A stretch of 64,000 bases of DNA from NCBI GenBank assembly GCA_902627805.1, contig CACOKN010000002.1:1-64000 (forward strand), written 5' to 3'. The notes beneath the pieces are model-generated. The model was not told where the DNA came from. It saw only the letters and a list, made by a program, of their open reading frames with translations, and searched no databases. Below, in pieces: positions 35,782 to 44,843 of the stretch. The stretch is from an uncultured Pelagibacteraceae bacterium. Lineage in GTDB: Bacteria > Pseudomonadota > Alphaproteobacteria > Pelagibacterales > Pelagibacteraceae. The translations under genes were made by a program, and so were the position numbers. Positions within the stretch are counted from its first letter, which is position 1. Each line of letters starts with the position of its first letter.

Positions 35782-36880
35782 ATTTTGTGATTGAAATTAT
35801 GGTTTCACATGCGATAGCCTTTTCTTTTCCTATCAAACCTAATTTTTCCACAGTTTTACCCTTTAAATTTATTTGGTTTTCATTAAGACCAGTTAATTTT
35901 GAGACTGATTTTATTATTTTGTCTCTATATTTTGAAACTTTTGGTTTCTGACAAATTAAGTTTATATCTAAGTTATTTATAATTAAATTAGATTTATTAA
36001 GATCAAATATAATTGGTTTTAGCATTTTTGGAGATCTAATATTTTTAAATTTTTTTGTATTAGGAAAATATGTTCCAATATCCTTTTTTCTTATAGCTCC
36101 TAAAATAGAATCAATAATTGCATGTAAAATTACATCTCCGTCAGAGTGCCCTTCAAGACCTGAATGAAAAGGAATCTTTAATCCTCCAAGATAAAGTTTC
36201 TTATTTTTTACTAACTTATGGATATCGAAACCTATACCATAAAAAGTCTTGGGAGTTTTTATATCATCAATATATGTAATTTTATTATTTTCTTTTTCAC
36301 CTGGTATAAATTTGATTTTGAAATCTTTATTTATAAATAATGTTGCTTCATCAGTGACTTTATTTTTTTGATCTTTTGCAATTTTATATAGCTCTTTAAA
36401 TCTAAATGCTTGTGGGGTCTGTGTTAATAATAAATTATTTCTGTTAAGATTAAATATTCGATTTTGAGTTTTATATTTTATTGAGTCTTTTGAATTGATA
36501 ATTGGAACTACAGCTTTGTTATTTTTCAAATTTTTAGCAATATTTTTAAGTAATCTAATTGTGAAATTAGGTCGAGCAGCATCATGTATAAATACATTTT
36601 TTGGCTTATATCTTTTTAGATATCTTAGAGCTTTAAAAGAGGAATCTGATCTTTCCTTTCCTCCTTTAATAGTACTTATTGATTTAGGATACTTCTTTTT
36701 TTTTAAATGTTTAAGATTACTTGAAACAATTAAAATTTTCTTAAATAGCTTTGAATTGAGGGATTTTTCTACGGAATAATCAATTATTTCTTTATTTCGG
36801 TAATTAAAGAATTGCTTGGGTATTTTTTTATTAAATCTCTTACTTTTTCCAGCAGCTAATATTACAAAATAGTTGTTCAT
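35774..36880 (-). CDS. ispDF: Bifunctional IspD/IspF (MEP cytidylyltransferase and MECDP synthase)
   Basis: This fused enzyme performs the third and fifth steps of the MEP isoprenoid pathway after Dxr. The IspD half (about residues 1-205) has AAGKSKRFNKKIPKQF (9-24), HDAARPNF near 99 and LTQTPQAFR. The IspF half (about 210-368) has GIGFDIHKL, GLEGHSDGDVILHAI with the metal-binding residues, and IGTYFPNT. The 368-residue fusion is the normal state in many alphaproteobacteria. It starts 26 bases from divergent ntrY; TAGCAT 14 bases upstream of its ATG is a possible -10. Confidence 0.95.
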   Translation of the reverse strand: MNNYFVILAAGKSKRFNKKIPKQFFNYRNKEIIDYSVEKSLNSKLFKKILIVSSNLKHLKKKKYPKSISTIKGGKERSDSSFKALRYLKRYKPKNVFIHDAARPNFTIRLLKNIAKNLKNNKAVVPIINSKDSIKYKTQNRIFNLNRNNLLLTQTPQAFRFKELYKIAKDQKNKVTDEATLFINKDFKIKFIPGEKENNKITYIDDIKTPKTFYGIGFDIHKLVKNKKLYLGGLKIPFHSGLEGHSDGDVILHAIIDSILGAIRKKDIGTYFPNTKKFKNIRSPKMLKPIIFDLNKSNLIINNLDINLICQKPKVSKYRDKIIKSVSKLTGLNENQINLKGKTVEKLGLIGKEKAIACETIISITKYD

Positions 36881-36892
36881 TCGTTTAAATGC

Positions 36893-36898
36893 TATAAT
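36893..36898 (+). promoter_or_regulatory. Candidate -10 box of ntrY
   Basis: A consensus TATAAT begins exactly 14 bases before the ntrY ATG, within a 26-bp gap between divergent ispDF and ntrY. No Shine-Dalgarno sequence follows it. The -35 region would have to lie inside the ispDF coding sequence; TTGTTC at 36873-36878 is present but only 14 bases away. Confidence 0.5.
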
Positions 36899-36906
36899 TC
36901 TAATTT

Positions 36907-38703
36907 ATGTTAGAATTTTTGAAAAAAAATATAATCATCATTATTCTATCTAGTATCACACTATTTCTGGGTTTTTTAACTTTTTTGACATTTATTGATA
37001 GAAGTTTTGTTGATTTAAATGAAAAAAATTTACAATATTTACTAATTTCAAATATTTTTTTACTTATTTTATTATTCATCTTTATTTTCGTAGAAATTAA
37101 AAATTCAATTAAAATTGACATTGATAAAGATGGTTTAAAATCAAACAAAAAATACATAACGTATTTTTCATTGTTTACTTTAATACCATCAATTTTAATT
37201 TCAATTTTCTCCTTATTTCTTTTTTCTTTTGCTCTAGAAAAGTATTTTGATAAGAAAGTTACAACTGTTGTAAATAATTCCTATGAACTTGCTAAAAATT
37301 ATGTTGAAGAAGTAAGAAATAAAATTCAGTCAGATATAATTTTGATTGCTTTTGATACTAACAAAAGTGCGAATTTTTTAAATGAAAATGCAAAGGAGTA
37401 TTTAAGGTTTTTAAGGACACAAAAACTAATAAGGAATGTTGATGAAATTCATATAATTGATGAAAATAAAAAACTATTATACTCAACTGAAAAAAAAGAA
37501 AAATATATTCCACCTGTTGATAAAGCACTCAAGTTAGTTCTTGAAGATGATAGACCATTAAAGATAATTGACACTAAAGCAAATATTTCAGCTGCAATAA
37601 TGAGATTACAATCATCGAAAGATAGATTTATTTATGTGGTAAAATTTTTAGATAAAGATATTTCGAATTATTTAGCTGAATCTCAGGAGGCTATAAATTT
37701 TTATTATACTGTTGAGGATAGAAGCACAGGCATAAAAATTTCCTTTTTTATCATTTATATTATAATTGTTTCATTGCTATTATTTATTTCTATTACAATA
37801 GCAATTAGATTTTCATCAAGATTTTTTAGATCTATTAACAATCTTATTCTAGCATCAACAGAAATAGGTTATGGAAACTTAAATACAAAAGTACCAGAGA
37901 TTAAAACTGATAAAGATATGGAAGTGTTGAATAAAAACTTTAATTCTATGATTAGTAGACTTAAAAACCAGCAAGAAAAATTAATAATAAATGAGAGATA
38001 TAAAGCATGGGGAAATCTATCAAGAAAGTTAGCCCATGAAATCAAAAATCCTCTTACACCAATACAATTAACAATAGATCGTATTAGAACTAAATATTCT
38101 GGACAAATAACTAGTGAAGACCAACAATCATTTAAAGAAAATTTAAAAATTATAAACTCTCAAATAAAACAAATAGAAAATTTAGTAAATGAATTTTCTG
38201 ATTTTGCAAGAATGCCAAAACCTATTTTAAAGAGAAATGATTTAATAAAGTTATTAAAAGAAAATATCAAATTATTGTCAGAGGTTAATAAATCCATCGA
38301 AATAGATTTAAATAAAAAAGATGAGGTGATTTTACTGGAATGTGACAAAGAGCAAATTTCAAGAGTTTTCATTAACTTGATAAAGAACTCTATTGAGAGC
38401 ATCGAACAAAAGGTTGAAAAAAACCCTGATTTTAAAAAGAAAATTTTAATTGATATTTCATCAAATAATGACCATATTTTAATATCAATAGAGGATAATG
38501 GTGTTGGTTTTGATAAAAATAATATAAAGGAAATTTTAAATCCGTATTACACAACAAAAAAAAATGGAACTGGACTAGGACTATCTATAGTAAACAAAAT
38601 TATAAATGATCACAAAGGTGAACTTGAATTTATCCCAATTAATAATGGTGCAAAAATACAGATAAAATTTTATTTTAATGACTACAGAAATATTAATAGT
38701 TGA
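36907..38703 (+). CDS. ntrY: Sensor histidine kinase NtrY
   Basis: It is the membrane sensor of the NtrYX two-component system, linked to nitrogen metabolism, envelope and redox in alphaproteobacteria. It has an N-terminal multi-helix region (about residues 7-110), an extracytoplasmic stretch, a further membrane helix near 280-300, HAMP (about 300-355), and HisKA with the phospho-accepting His377 in LAHEIKNPLTPIQLT. The HATPase domain shows NLIKNSIESIE and GTGLGLSIV. A distinct PAS domain is not evident between HAMP and HisKA. It has 598 residues, against roughly 750 in rhizobia. It overlaps ntrX by 26 bases. Confidence 0.93.
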   Translation: MLEFLKKNIIIIILSSITLFLGFLTFLTFIDRSFVDLNEKNLQYLLISNIFLLILLFIFIFVEIKNSIKIDIDKDGLKSNKKYITYFSLFTLIPSILISIFSLFLFSFALEKYFDKKVTTVVNNSYELAKNYVEEVRNKIQSDIILIAFDTNKSANFLNENAKEYLRFLRTQKLIRNVDEIHIIDENKKLLYSTEKKEKYIPPVDKALKLVLEDDRPLKIIDTKANISAAIMRLQSSKDRFIYVVKFLDKDISNYLAESQEAINFYYTVEDRSTGIKISFFIIYIIIVSLLLFISITIAIRFSSRFFRSINNLILASTEIGYGNLNTKVPEIKTDKDMEVLNKNFNSMISRLKNQQEKLIINERYKAWGNLSRKLAHEIKNPLTPIQLTIDRIRTKYSGQITSEDQQSFKENLKIINSQIKQIENLVNEFSDFARMPKPILKRNDLIKLLKENIKLLSEVNKSIEIDLNKKDEVILLECDKEQISRVFINLIKNSIESIEQKVEKNPDFKKKILIDISSNNDHILISIEDNGVGFDKNNIKEILNPYYTTKKNGTGLGLSIVNKIINDHKGELEFIPINNGAKIQIKFYFNDYRNINS

Positions 38704-40033
38704 TGATAATGCGGATATAAGAAATATCCTAAATGAATTAATTGTTGATGCTGGTTACAAAACCAGAGTAGCGGCCAATTATAGTCAAGCTTTAAAAGAA
38801 ATTGACAAAAAAATGCCTGATGTAGCTATCCTAGATGTTAAACTAGATAAAGGTGATAATGATGGAATAGAACTATTATCTCATATCAAGTCTAAAAATA
38901 AAGATGTACCAGTAATTATTATTACTGGCCATGCTAACATTGAAATGGCTGTTAATTCATTAAAACATGGTGCGTTTGAATTTGTAGAAAAACCTTTTGA
39001 CCAAGCGAGATTATTAAACTTTATAACTAGGGCTGTTGAAAATCTTCAATTAAGAAAACAAAATAAGGATTATGAAAATAAGTTATTTTCTTCATATGAT
39101 TTAATAGGTGATAGTAAAAACATATCTACAATACGAGAACAAATAAAAAAGATATCTTTAACTGAGAGTAGGATTCTTATTAATGGGCCATCAGGTTCAG
39201 GAAAAGAATTAATTGCAAGAAAAATTCATAGAAATTCTAAAAGAAAAAAAAATCCATTTGTTATACTAAATGGAGCACTTCTTGACTCAGAAAAATATGA
39301 ACAAGAATTATTTGGGGAGGAAAAGAGTGATGGTTCCATTTCATATGGTGCTTTAGAAAAAGCTAATAAAGGCACTTTATTAATTGATCAAGTTTCTGAA
39401 ATACCCCTAGTAATTCAATCAAAAATATTAAGAGTTCTTATTGATCAAAAATTTAAAAGATTAAATGGTAATAATGATATTAATGTTGACGTTAGATTAA
39501 TTTGTTCATCAAGTAAGGATTTAAAAGATGAGATAAAAATAGGCAATTTTAGAGAAGATCTTTATCATAGATTAAACGTTTTTGAAATTAACATTAAATC
39601 TTTAAACGAAAGAATTTCAGATATACCCCTGTTAATAAGATATTTTTCAAAGATGATTTCTGAAAATTATAATATTAAAGAATTAGATATTGATGAAAAT
39701 GACTCATATATTTTGAATCATGATTGGAAAGGTAATGTGAGAGAACTCAGAAATTTGATTGAAAGGATTGCAATTTTACAACCTGATACAAAAGACAAAA
39801 TTTCCAACATTGTAAAAGAGTCTTTAAAAAGCTACAATTATGATGATAAAATTGGTGAAAATAACTTATCAGTGCCGTTAAAAGAGGCTAGAGAAAACTT
39901 TGAAAAAGAGTATTTAACTATTCAACTTAAAAAATTTAAAGGGAATATATCTAAAACAGCTAACTTTGTTGGTATGGAGAGAAGCGCTCTTCATAGAAAG
40001 CTTAAAGGCTTAGGAATAAAAGAATTTAATTAA
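38678..40033 (+). CDS. ntrX: Response regulator NtrX, without a recognisable GAFTGA motif
   Basis: It has a receiver domain with Asp53 as the phosphorylation site (AILDVKL), an AAA+ domain (Walker A GPSGSGKE near residue 170, FREDLYHRLNVFEI) and a Fis-type DNA-binding helix-turn-helix at the C-terminus (FKGNISKTANFVGMERSALH). The sigma-54 contact loop GAFTGA is replaced: residues 210-227 read ELFGEEKSDGSISYGALE. It is therefore unlikely to activate sigma-54 RNA polymerase and more likely acts directly as a repressor or activator at sigma-70 promoters. It has 451 residues. trkA follows one base after its stop. Confidence 0.92.
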   Translation: MTTEILIVDDNADIRNILNELIVDAGYKTRVAANYSQALKEIDKKMPDVAILDVKLDKGDNDGIELLSHIKSKNKDVPVIIITGHANIEMAVNSLKHGAFEFVEKPFDQARLLNFITRAVENLQLRKQNKDYENKLFSSYDLIGDSKNISTIREQIKKISLTESRILINGPSGSGKELIARKIHRNSKRKKNPFVILNGALLDSEKYEQELFGEEKSDGSISYGALEKANKGTLLIDQVSEIPLVIQSKILRVLIDQKFKRLNGNNDINVDVRLICSSSKDLKDEIKIGNFREDLYHRLNVFEINIKSLNERISDIPLLIRYFSKMISENYNIKELDIDENDSYILNHDWKGNVRELRNLIERIAILQPDTKDKISNIVKESLKSYNYDDKIGENNLSVPLKEARENFEKEYLTIQLKKFKGNISKTANFVGMERSALHRKLKGLGIKEFN

Positions 40034-40034
40034 A

Positions 40035-41426
40035 ATGAATATAATTATCTGTGGCGCAGGTAGAGTAGGTTTTACTATTGCAAAGTTATTGAGTGAGCAG
40101 GGCCACTCTATAACAGTTATTGATCAATCAAGTGAAGATATACAAAAAATTAATGATAGCTTAGATGTTAAAGCTATCGTTGGAAAAGCTACATATCCAT
40201 CAATTCTTGAAAAAGCTAATGCCGCTGAAACAGACATGATTATAGCAGTTACTAGAAATGACGAAATTAATATGCTTATTTGTCAAATAGCATTTTCTAT
40301 ATTTAATATTCAAAAAAAAATTGCAAGAATTAGATCTCAAGACTACCTAAACCCAAGATTTACAAGAGTTTATAATAAAGAAAACTTACCAATTGATGTA
40401 ATTATTTCTCCTGAAATTGAAATTGCTAAATCAATCCAAAGAAAATTAGAGGCCCCAGGCGCATTAGATAGTGTACCATTTGCTGACAATAAAATAAGAT
40501 TACTGGAGATATTTATTAAAGAAGATTGTAAATCTTTAGATATCAAGTTTAATGAACTCACAAAAAAATACCCAAGATTAGAGGCAAATATAATTGGTAT
40601 TAATAGAGATAATAAATTTTTTATTCCAAAAAAGACAGACTCAGTAAAAATAGATGATAAAATTTATGTAATTATTAATTCATCTCAGATGGCAGAAACT
40701 CTTGAGGCTTTTGGACATGAGGAAAAAATTTCAAAAAAGATTTTAATAATAGGTGGCGGAAATATTGGCTTTAATTTAGCTAAGAACATTGAAGAGACCT
40801 TAGAATCAGTGAGAGTTAAAATCGTTGAGAAGAATAAAGAAAGAGCGGAGTTTTTAGCAAATCAATTAAACGATGCTATTGTTATAAATGGTGATGGACT
40901 AGATGAAGAAGTATTAACTGAAGCAAATTTAGGCGAAGCCGAAACTGTATTAGCTTTAACAAATGATGATGAAGATAACCTTATGGTAAGTGTGTTAGTT
41001 GAAAAATTTGCTAAAGATCAAAATGATATAGATGATAAAAGAACAATGGCATTGATTAACAAACCAAATTATTCACTTCTCCAATCATCATTAAAGATTG
41101 ATGATTTAATTGATCCAAGAATGACTACTGTTTCAAGTATTTTAAAACATATCCACAAAGGAACAATTGAAAATGCTTATACTCTATCAAATGGTGAATA
41201 CGAGGTAATTGAAGCTGAAATAATCGAAACTTCAGAATTAATCAATAAAGAAATTAAAAATTTCAATTTACCAGATGAACTTAGAATTGGTGCTGTATTA
41301 AGAGATAAAAAAATAATTATACCTAGATCAAATTTTGTTTTTAAAAAAGACGATAGAGTTGTATTTATTGTTAAAAAGGACTCTATATCTTTTGTTGAAA
41401 ATATTTTTAGATTAAGTTCAGTATAA
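40035..41426 (+). CDS. trkA: Trk potassium uptake regulatory subunit TrkA
   Basis: This peripheral NAD-binding protein gates the TrkH potassium channel. Two tandem RCK units are visible: the first starts IIICGAGRVGFTIAKLL (residues 3-19), the second IIGGGNIGFNLAKNI near 237. Each is followed by a TrkA-C ligand-binding domain (about 135-225 and 370-460). It has 463 residues. The ntrYX-trkA order is typical of alphaproteobacteria. trkH follows four bases after its stop, so the complete transporter is encoded together. Confidence 0.95.
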   Translation: MNIIICGAGRVGFTIAKLLSEQGHSITVIDQSSEDIQKINDSLDVKAIVGKATYPSILEKANAAETDMIIAVTRNDEINMLICQIAFSIFNIQKKIARIRSQDYLNPRFTRVYNKENLPIDVIISPEIEIAKSIQRKLEAPGALDSVPFADNKIRLLEIFIKEDCKSLDIKFNELTKKYPRLEANIIGINRDNKFFIPKKTDSVKIDDKIYVIINSSQMAETLEAFGHEEKISKKILIIGGGNIGFNLAKNIEETLESVRVKIVEKNKERAEFLANQLNDAIVINGDGLDEEVLTEANLGEAETVLALTNDDEDNLMVSVLVEKFAKDQNDIDDKRTMALINKPNYSLLQSSLKIDDLIDPRMTTVSSILKHIHKGTIENAYTLSNGEYEVIEAEIIETSELINKEIKNFNLPDELRIGAVLRDKKIIIPRSNFVFKKDDRVVFIVKKDSISFVENIFRLSSV

Positions 41427-41430
41427 TTAG

Positions 41431-42837
41431 ATGTTTGGATTACAAATTAAATATCTAAGTTTCTTTTTTGGATTAATTTCTGTTTTATCCTTTTTCAATA
41501 TAATTTATTCTTACTATTTTAATCTTTATCTAAATTTAGATACTTATTATTTAAGTTTATTTTTATCTTTAATTCTAGCAATCCTTTTTTATAATTTAAA
41601 AATAACTTCCAAAAAAACATCAATTTTTCAAAAAATTTTAACTGTTTTTCTTGGATATATTTTACTACCTTTGATTTTATCTATTCCTTTTTATTTAAGT
41701 ATTTATAATCTAACTTTTATAAATTCTTTTTTTGAAGCTGTTTCAGGTTTTACGTCTACTGGTTTTACTATTTTTGAAAATATCAAAAATATAGATCAAA
41801 GCCTAATTTTATGGAGGTCAACTACCCAATGGATTGGAGGATTGTATTTCCTATTTTCTATAATTTACTTAATAGATATTTATGATGAAAACTTTAAAAA
41901 AACGTTAACAAATTTTTTTTCATTTAATACTTCTGAAGTATTTAAACAAGCCATAAAAGTTTTTTTTATATATTCTGGTATAACTTTAGTAATTTTTATA
42001 ATACTAAATTTATTTTCTATAAGGATTTTTGACTCTTTAAATCTAGCATTATCATTAATTTCTTCGGGTGGTTTTTTACCTACAAATAATTTATCCAGTA
42101 TAATTAGAGATGACACTCAAACTATTATTCTATCATTTTTGATGTTGACATCTTTTTTTAGTATTTTTTTCAGTTATAACTTATTTTTTTTCAAGAGAAA
42201 AAATATAAATTTTTTGTATGAAGATCTTAACCTGATAATTTACTTCATCATAGTTTTAATCATTTTTTTTTTATTTTTTAGTTTTAATCAAAATTTTTTG
42301 AATTATTTTTTATCAATATCAAGTAGTATGTCGAATATTGGTTTTACCTTAGATAATTCGAATACAAATTTGACTTTAGTTTATTTAATTTTAGTAATAA
42401 TTGGAGGATCTTTTTTTTCCACAAGTTCAGGTTTGAGATTTATGAAGATTTATTCTTTGTTCAAATATTCAGTAAATCAAATTTTATCTTTCAGCAGACC
42501 AAAAAATATATATAAGAATAAGTTATTTTTCTCAGAAGTTAATTTTGATTTTGATGAGATAAGTAAATATTTTTTATCAGTTCTTATATTTATCTTATCA
42601 CTTTTTATTTCAACAGCTTTACTGACTATAAGTGAATTTAGCTTTGAAAATTCTTTTAAATTATCTATTTTAACATTGATGAATACTGTTAATTCAAGTT
42701 CATATGGTTTAGGTGATCTAACATTTTATAATCTCTCATATTTTACCAAATATTGTCTTATATTTTTTATGATTGTTGGACGAATTGAGTTATTAACAAT
42801 TTTGCTTCTTGTGAAAAAATTTCTTTTTAAAAATTAA
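41431..42837 (+). CDS. trkH: Trk potassium transporter membrane subunit TrkH
   Basis: This is the pore-forming subunit for potassium uptake. About ten to twelve hydrophobic helices cover the 468 residues. The four P-loop selectivity-filter segments can be picked out: SGFTSTGFT near residue 105, SSGGFLPTNN near 211, SMSNIGFTLDN near 299 and NSSSYGLGDL near 422; each has the central Gly needed for the filter. It forms one operon with trkA. The next gene downstream is the tRNA-Arg. Confidence 0.93.
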   Translation: MFGLQIKYLSFFFGLISVLSFFNIIYSYYFNLYLNLDTYYLSLFLSLILAILFYNLKITSKKTSIFQKILTVFLGYILLPLILSIPFYLSIYNLTFINSFFEAVSGFTSTGFTIFENIKNIDQSLILWRSTTQWIGGLYFLFSIIYLIDIYDENFKKTLTNFFSFNTSEVFKQAIKVFFIYSGITLVIFIILNLFSIRIFDSLNLALSLISSGGFLPTNNLSSIIRDDTQTIILSFLMLTSFFSIFFSYNLFFFKRKNINFLYEDLNLIIYFIIVLIIFFLFFSFNQNFLNYFLSISSSMSNIGFTLDNSNTNLTLVYLILVIIGGSFFSTSSGLRFMKIYSLFKYSVNQILSFSRPKNIYKNKLFFSEVNFDFDEISKYFLSVLIFILSLFISTALLTISEFSFENSFKLSILTLMNTVNSSSYGLGDLTFYNLSYFTKYCLIFFMIVGRIELLTILLLVKKFLFKN

Positions 42838-42865
42838 TTAATTATTGTATATGTAATAAGATTTT

Positions 42866-42942
42866 GCGCCCTTAGCTCAGCTGGATAGAGCATCGGTTTT
42901 CTAAACCGAGGGTCGTAGGTTCGAATCCTTCAGGGCGCGCCA
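42866..42942 (+). tRNA. tRNA-Arg (UCU)
   Basis: A complete cloverleaf can be drawn. The acceptor stem is 42866-42872 with 42932-42938. The anticodon stem is 42893-42897 with 42905-42909, enclosing a seven-base loop with anticodon TCT at 42900-42902. The T-arm contains GGTTCGAATCC, and CCA is encoded at 42940-42942. It marks the border between the housekeeping block and the DUF4956/CotH/VTC genes. Confidence 0.95.
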
Positions 42943-43098
42943 CATATTCCAAAGGTATTTTAATTAAAGAAATTTTAATTTATTACTCTCAAACTATTCT
43001 AATTAATAGATATCAAAAAATTTGAGGAAAAATATGAATTTATAATTTCGAATTATATTGACCATATAGTATGTTTTTAAGTACAAAGTATAATTATT
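42943..43098 (+). promoter_or_regulatory. Upstream region of the DUF4956/CotH/VTC genes
   Basis: This 156-bp AT-rich gap holds no gene. A consensus TATAAT at 43089-43094 begins ten bases before the DUF4956 ATG (43099), with no Shine-Dalgarno sequence in between. TTGACC at 43058-43063 looks like a -35 box but is 25 bases away, too far for a normal spacer. A short AT-only inverted repeat (43041-43047 with 43051-43057) is of doubtful meaning. There is no repeat of the tRNA 3' end. Confidence 0.4.
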
Positions 43099-43797
43099 AT
43101 GAATAATTTAATAGATAATTTATCAAGTGCAAATCAAATCACCCATATATATTTTCCAACAGAGATTATATTAAACTTAACTTTATCTTTTATTTTAGGA
43201 ATAGTAGTTAGTGTTGTTTATAAAAAAACCCATAAAGGTCTAAGTTATTCTCAATCTTTTATGGTAACCAACATCTTCGTTTGTGTGATTGTTTGTATGG
43301 TAATAATGATAATTGGAAATAGTTTGGCAAGAGCTTTTGCGTTAGTTGGAGCATTATCGATAATCAGATTCAGAACAGTCGTAAAAGATACTAAAGATAC
43401 AGCTTATATTTTTTGGTCTTTAGCAGCAGGGATGGCTTGTGGAACTGGTAGTTATTTTTTAGCTTTATCAGGAACTATTATTTTAAGTGGAATTGCATTT
43501 ATATTATATTTTACTAATTTTGGGTCAATTATTAAAAGTGAATTCATTCTTCAATTTAGAACAGCTTCTGGTGATGATAAGATTACATCTGAATATAATA
43601 AAATAATAAATGAATATGCAAAATCATCAACTCTTTTACATTCAGAAGCATCTGGAGATGGAAAAACAATTAAAATAAGTCTAGATATCGTAATGAAAGA
43701 AGATAGAAAACAAGACGAATTAATTTCAAAAATATCTAACGTTACTGGCCTAAGTGAAGTAGTGCTTGTTGCGGCTAAAAGCGATGTGGATTATTAA
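43099..43797 (+). CDS. DUF4956 family membrane protein
   Basis: It has 232 residues. The N-terminal half carries about four membrane segments (residues 22-41, 55-74, 77-92 and 103-140) around the family-specific stretch GALSIIRFRTVVKDTKDTAY (84-103), followed by WSLAAGMACGTGSYF. The C-terminal part (about 150-232) is a soluble alpha/beta domain. DUF4956 has no established function. In other bacteria it is frequently encoded beside VTC-domain and CotH proteins, as here, suggesting it is the membrane component of that system. The gene starts a four-gene unit; a 23-bp gap separates it from the next gene. Confidence 0.85.
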   Translation: MNNLIDNLSSANQITHIYFPTEIILNLTLSFILGIVVSVVYKKTHKGLSYSQSFMVTNIFVCVIVCMVIMIIGNSLARAFALVGALSIIRFRTVVKDTKDTAYIFWSLAAGMACGTGSYFLALSGTIILSGIAFILYFTNFGSIIKSEFILQFRTASGDDKITSEYNKIINEYAKSSTLLHSEASGDGKTIKISLDIVMKEDRKQDELISKISNVTGLSEVVLVAAKSDVDY

Positions 43798-43820
43798 TTT
43801 CTATTTGAAAATATTTTAAG

Positions 43821-44843
43821 ATGACTAATAAAATTGTGAAATATTTTTTTATTTTCACTTTATTAACAGTTTTTGGAATATCTTCATTAGTAGCTTTGGA
43901 CTCAGACCTAAGACGCTATTTATTTGGAAGAGCAATTTCTGCATATAAATTATATCAAATTATTGCTCTTCAGCCATATCTGAAGAAAGATAATATTAAA
44001 GGTGCAAGTCTACAATTAATGAAATACATCCAAACATCTGAAAAATTTGCAAATGGAAAAAGTATATTACTTCTCGGAATTTATGATGCGGCTAAACTTA
44101 TAGAGATTAAAGCCACATCTGAAGAAGATTATTTACATTTAGAAAAAGTCTTTAAAAAATTGGTCGAACAAGATCCAAATCTTTATGAAGCTCAGGTTTG
44201 GTTAGCAAAATCTTATAGTTATAAAGATACCGAATTAGCATTAAAACATATTGATAAGGCTATCGAAATTTCATCTGCACAGGATAGTGCTTACAGGGTT
44301 GCAATTAAAATTGCCCAGGAAAAAGGAGATAAAGATTTGGCAAATTTTTATTGTAATAAATATAAGAATTCAAAATTTGGTGGTTCTATACCAAGATATA
44401 CAAAAAGTTTTTTTGAAGGCAATGTGATTACAAAAATGGCTTTAGAATTTCTACCAGAAAAAAATACTCAAAATTTTTACACACATTCAGGTTTACAATT
44501 AAATAATTTTGATAAATATGAATTCATTCCGATAAAACCTCTTGATGTGAGTGGTTTTAAAATTTATCTAAGTTTTTTACCTGGTATAAAGATAGATTTA
44601 AATGAGATTATTGTTACAAATTCTGAAAATTTAAAATCGATACCTTTAAATGAAATTTCCGTTACTAGTAATTCTGCTTACGTTGATAATAATTATAAAG
44701 ATAGGATATTATTTTTAATAATGAATGAAAGTGATGAAGTTCTTAATTTTAAATTTAAAAATAAAATTTCATCATTAAACAAAATCTCACTTAAAATGAA
44801 AATAAGCAAACTTGATTTAACAAATCATGTCTTATGTAATTAA
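43821..44843 (+). CDS. Membrane-anchored TPR-like protein of unknown function
   Basis: I do not recognise this gene. The 340-residue product has an N-terminal signal anchor (about residues 6-26, YFFIFTLLTVFGISSLVAL). Helical repeats resembling TPR units follow (about 95-190, containing EDYLHLEKVFKKLVEQDP, EAQVWLAKSYSYKDTELALK and DSAYRVAIKIAQEKGD). A beta-rich C-terminal part (about 205-340) has no clear family. It lies between the DUF4956 and CotH-like genes with no gap to the latter, so it is probably a partner protein in the periplasm. Confidence 0.7.
   Translation: MTNKIVKYFFIFTLLTVFGISSLVALDSDLRRYLFGRAISAYKLYQIIALQPYLKKDNIKGASLQLMKYIQTSEKFANGKSILLLGIYDAAKLIEIKATSEEDYLHLEKVFKKLVEQDPNLYEAQVWLAKSYSYKDTELALKHIDKAIEISSAQDSAYRVAIKIAQEKGDKDLANFYCNKYKNSKFGGSIPRYTKSFFEGNVITKMALEFLPEKNTQNFYTHSGLQLNNFDKYEFIPIKPLDVSGFKIYLSFLPGIKIDLNEIIVTNSENLKSIPLNEISVTSNSAYVDNNYKDRILFLIMNESDEVLNFKFKNKISSLNKISLKMKISKLDLTNHVLCN

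Noticed and set aside
43034-43045. Mini open frame (ATG AAT TTA TAA) with a GAGGA before it, upstream of DUF4956
   Set aside because: Only three codons; no second feature supports a leader peptide.
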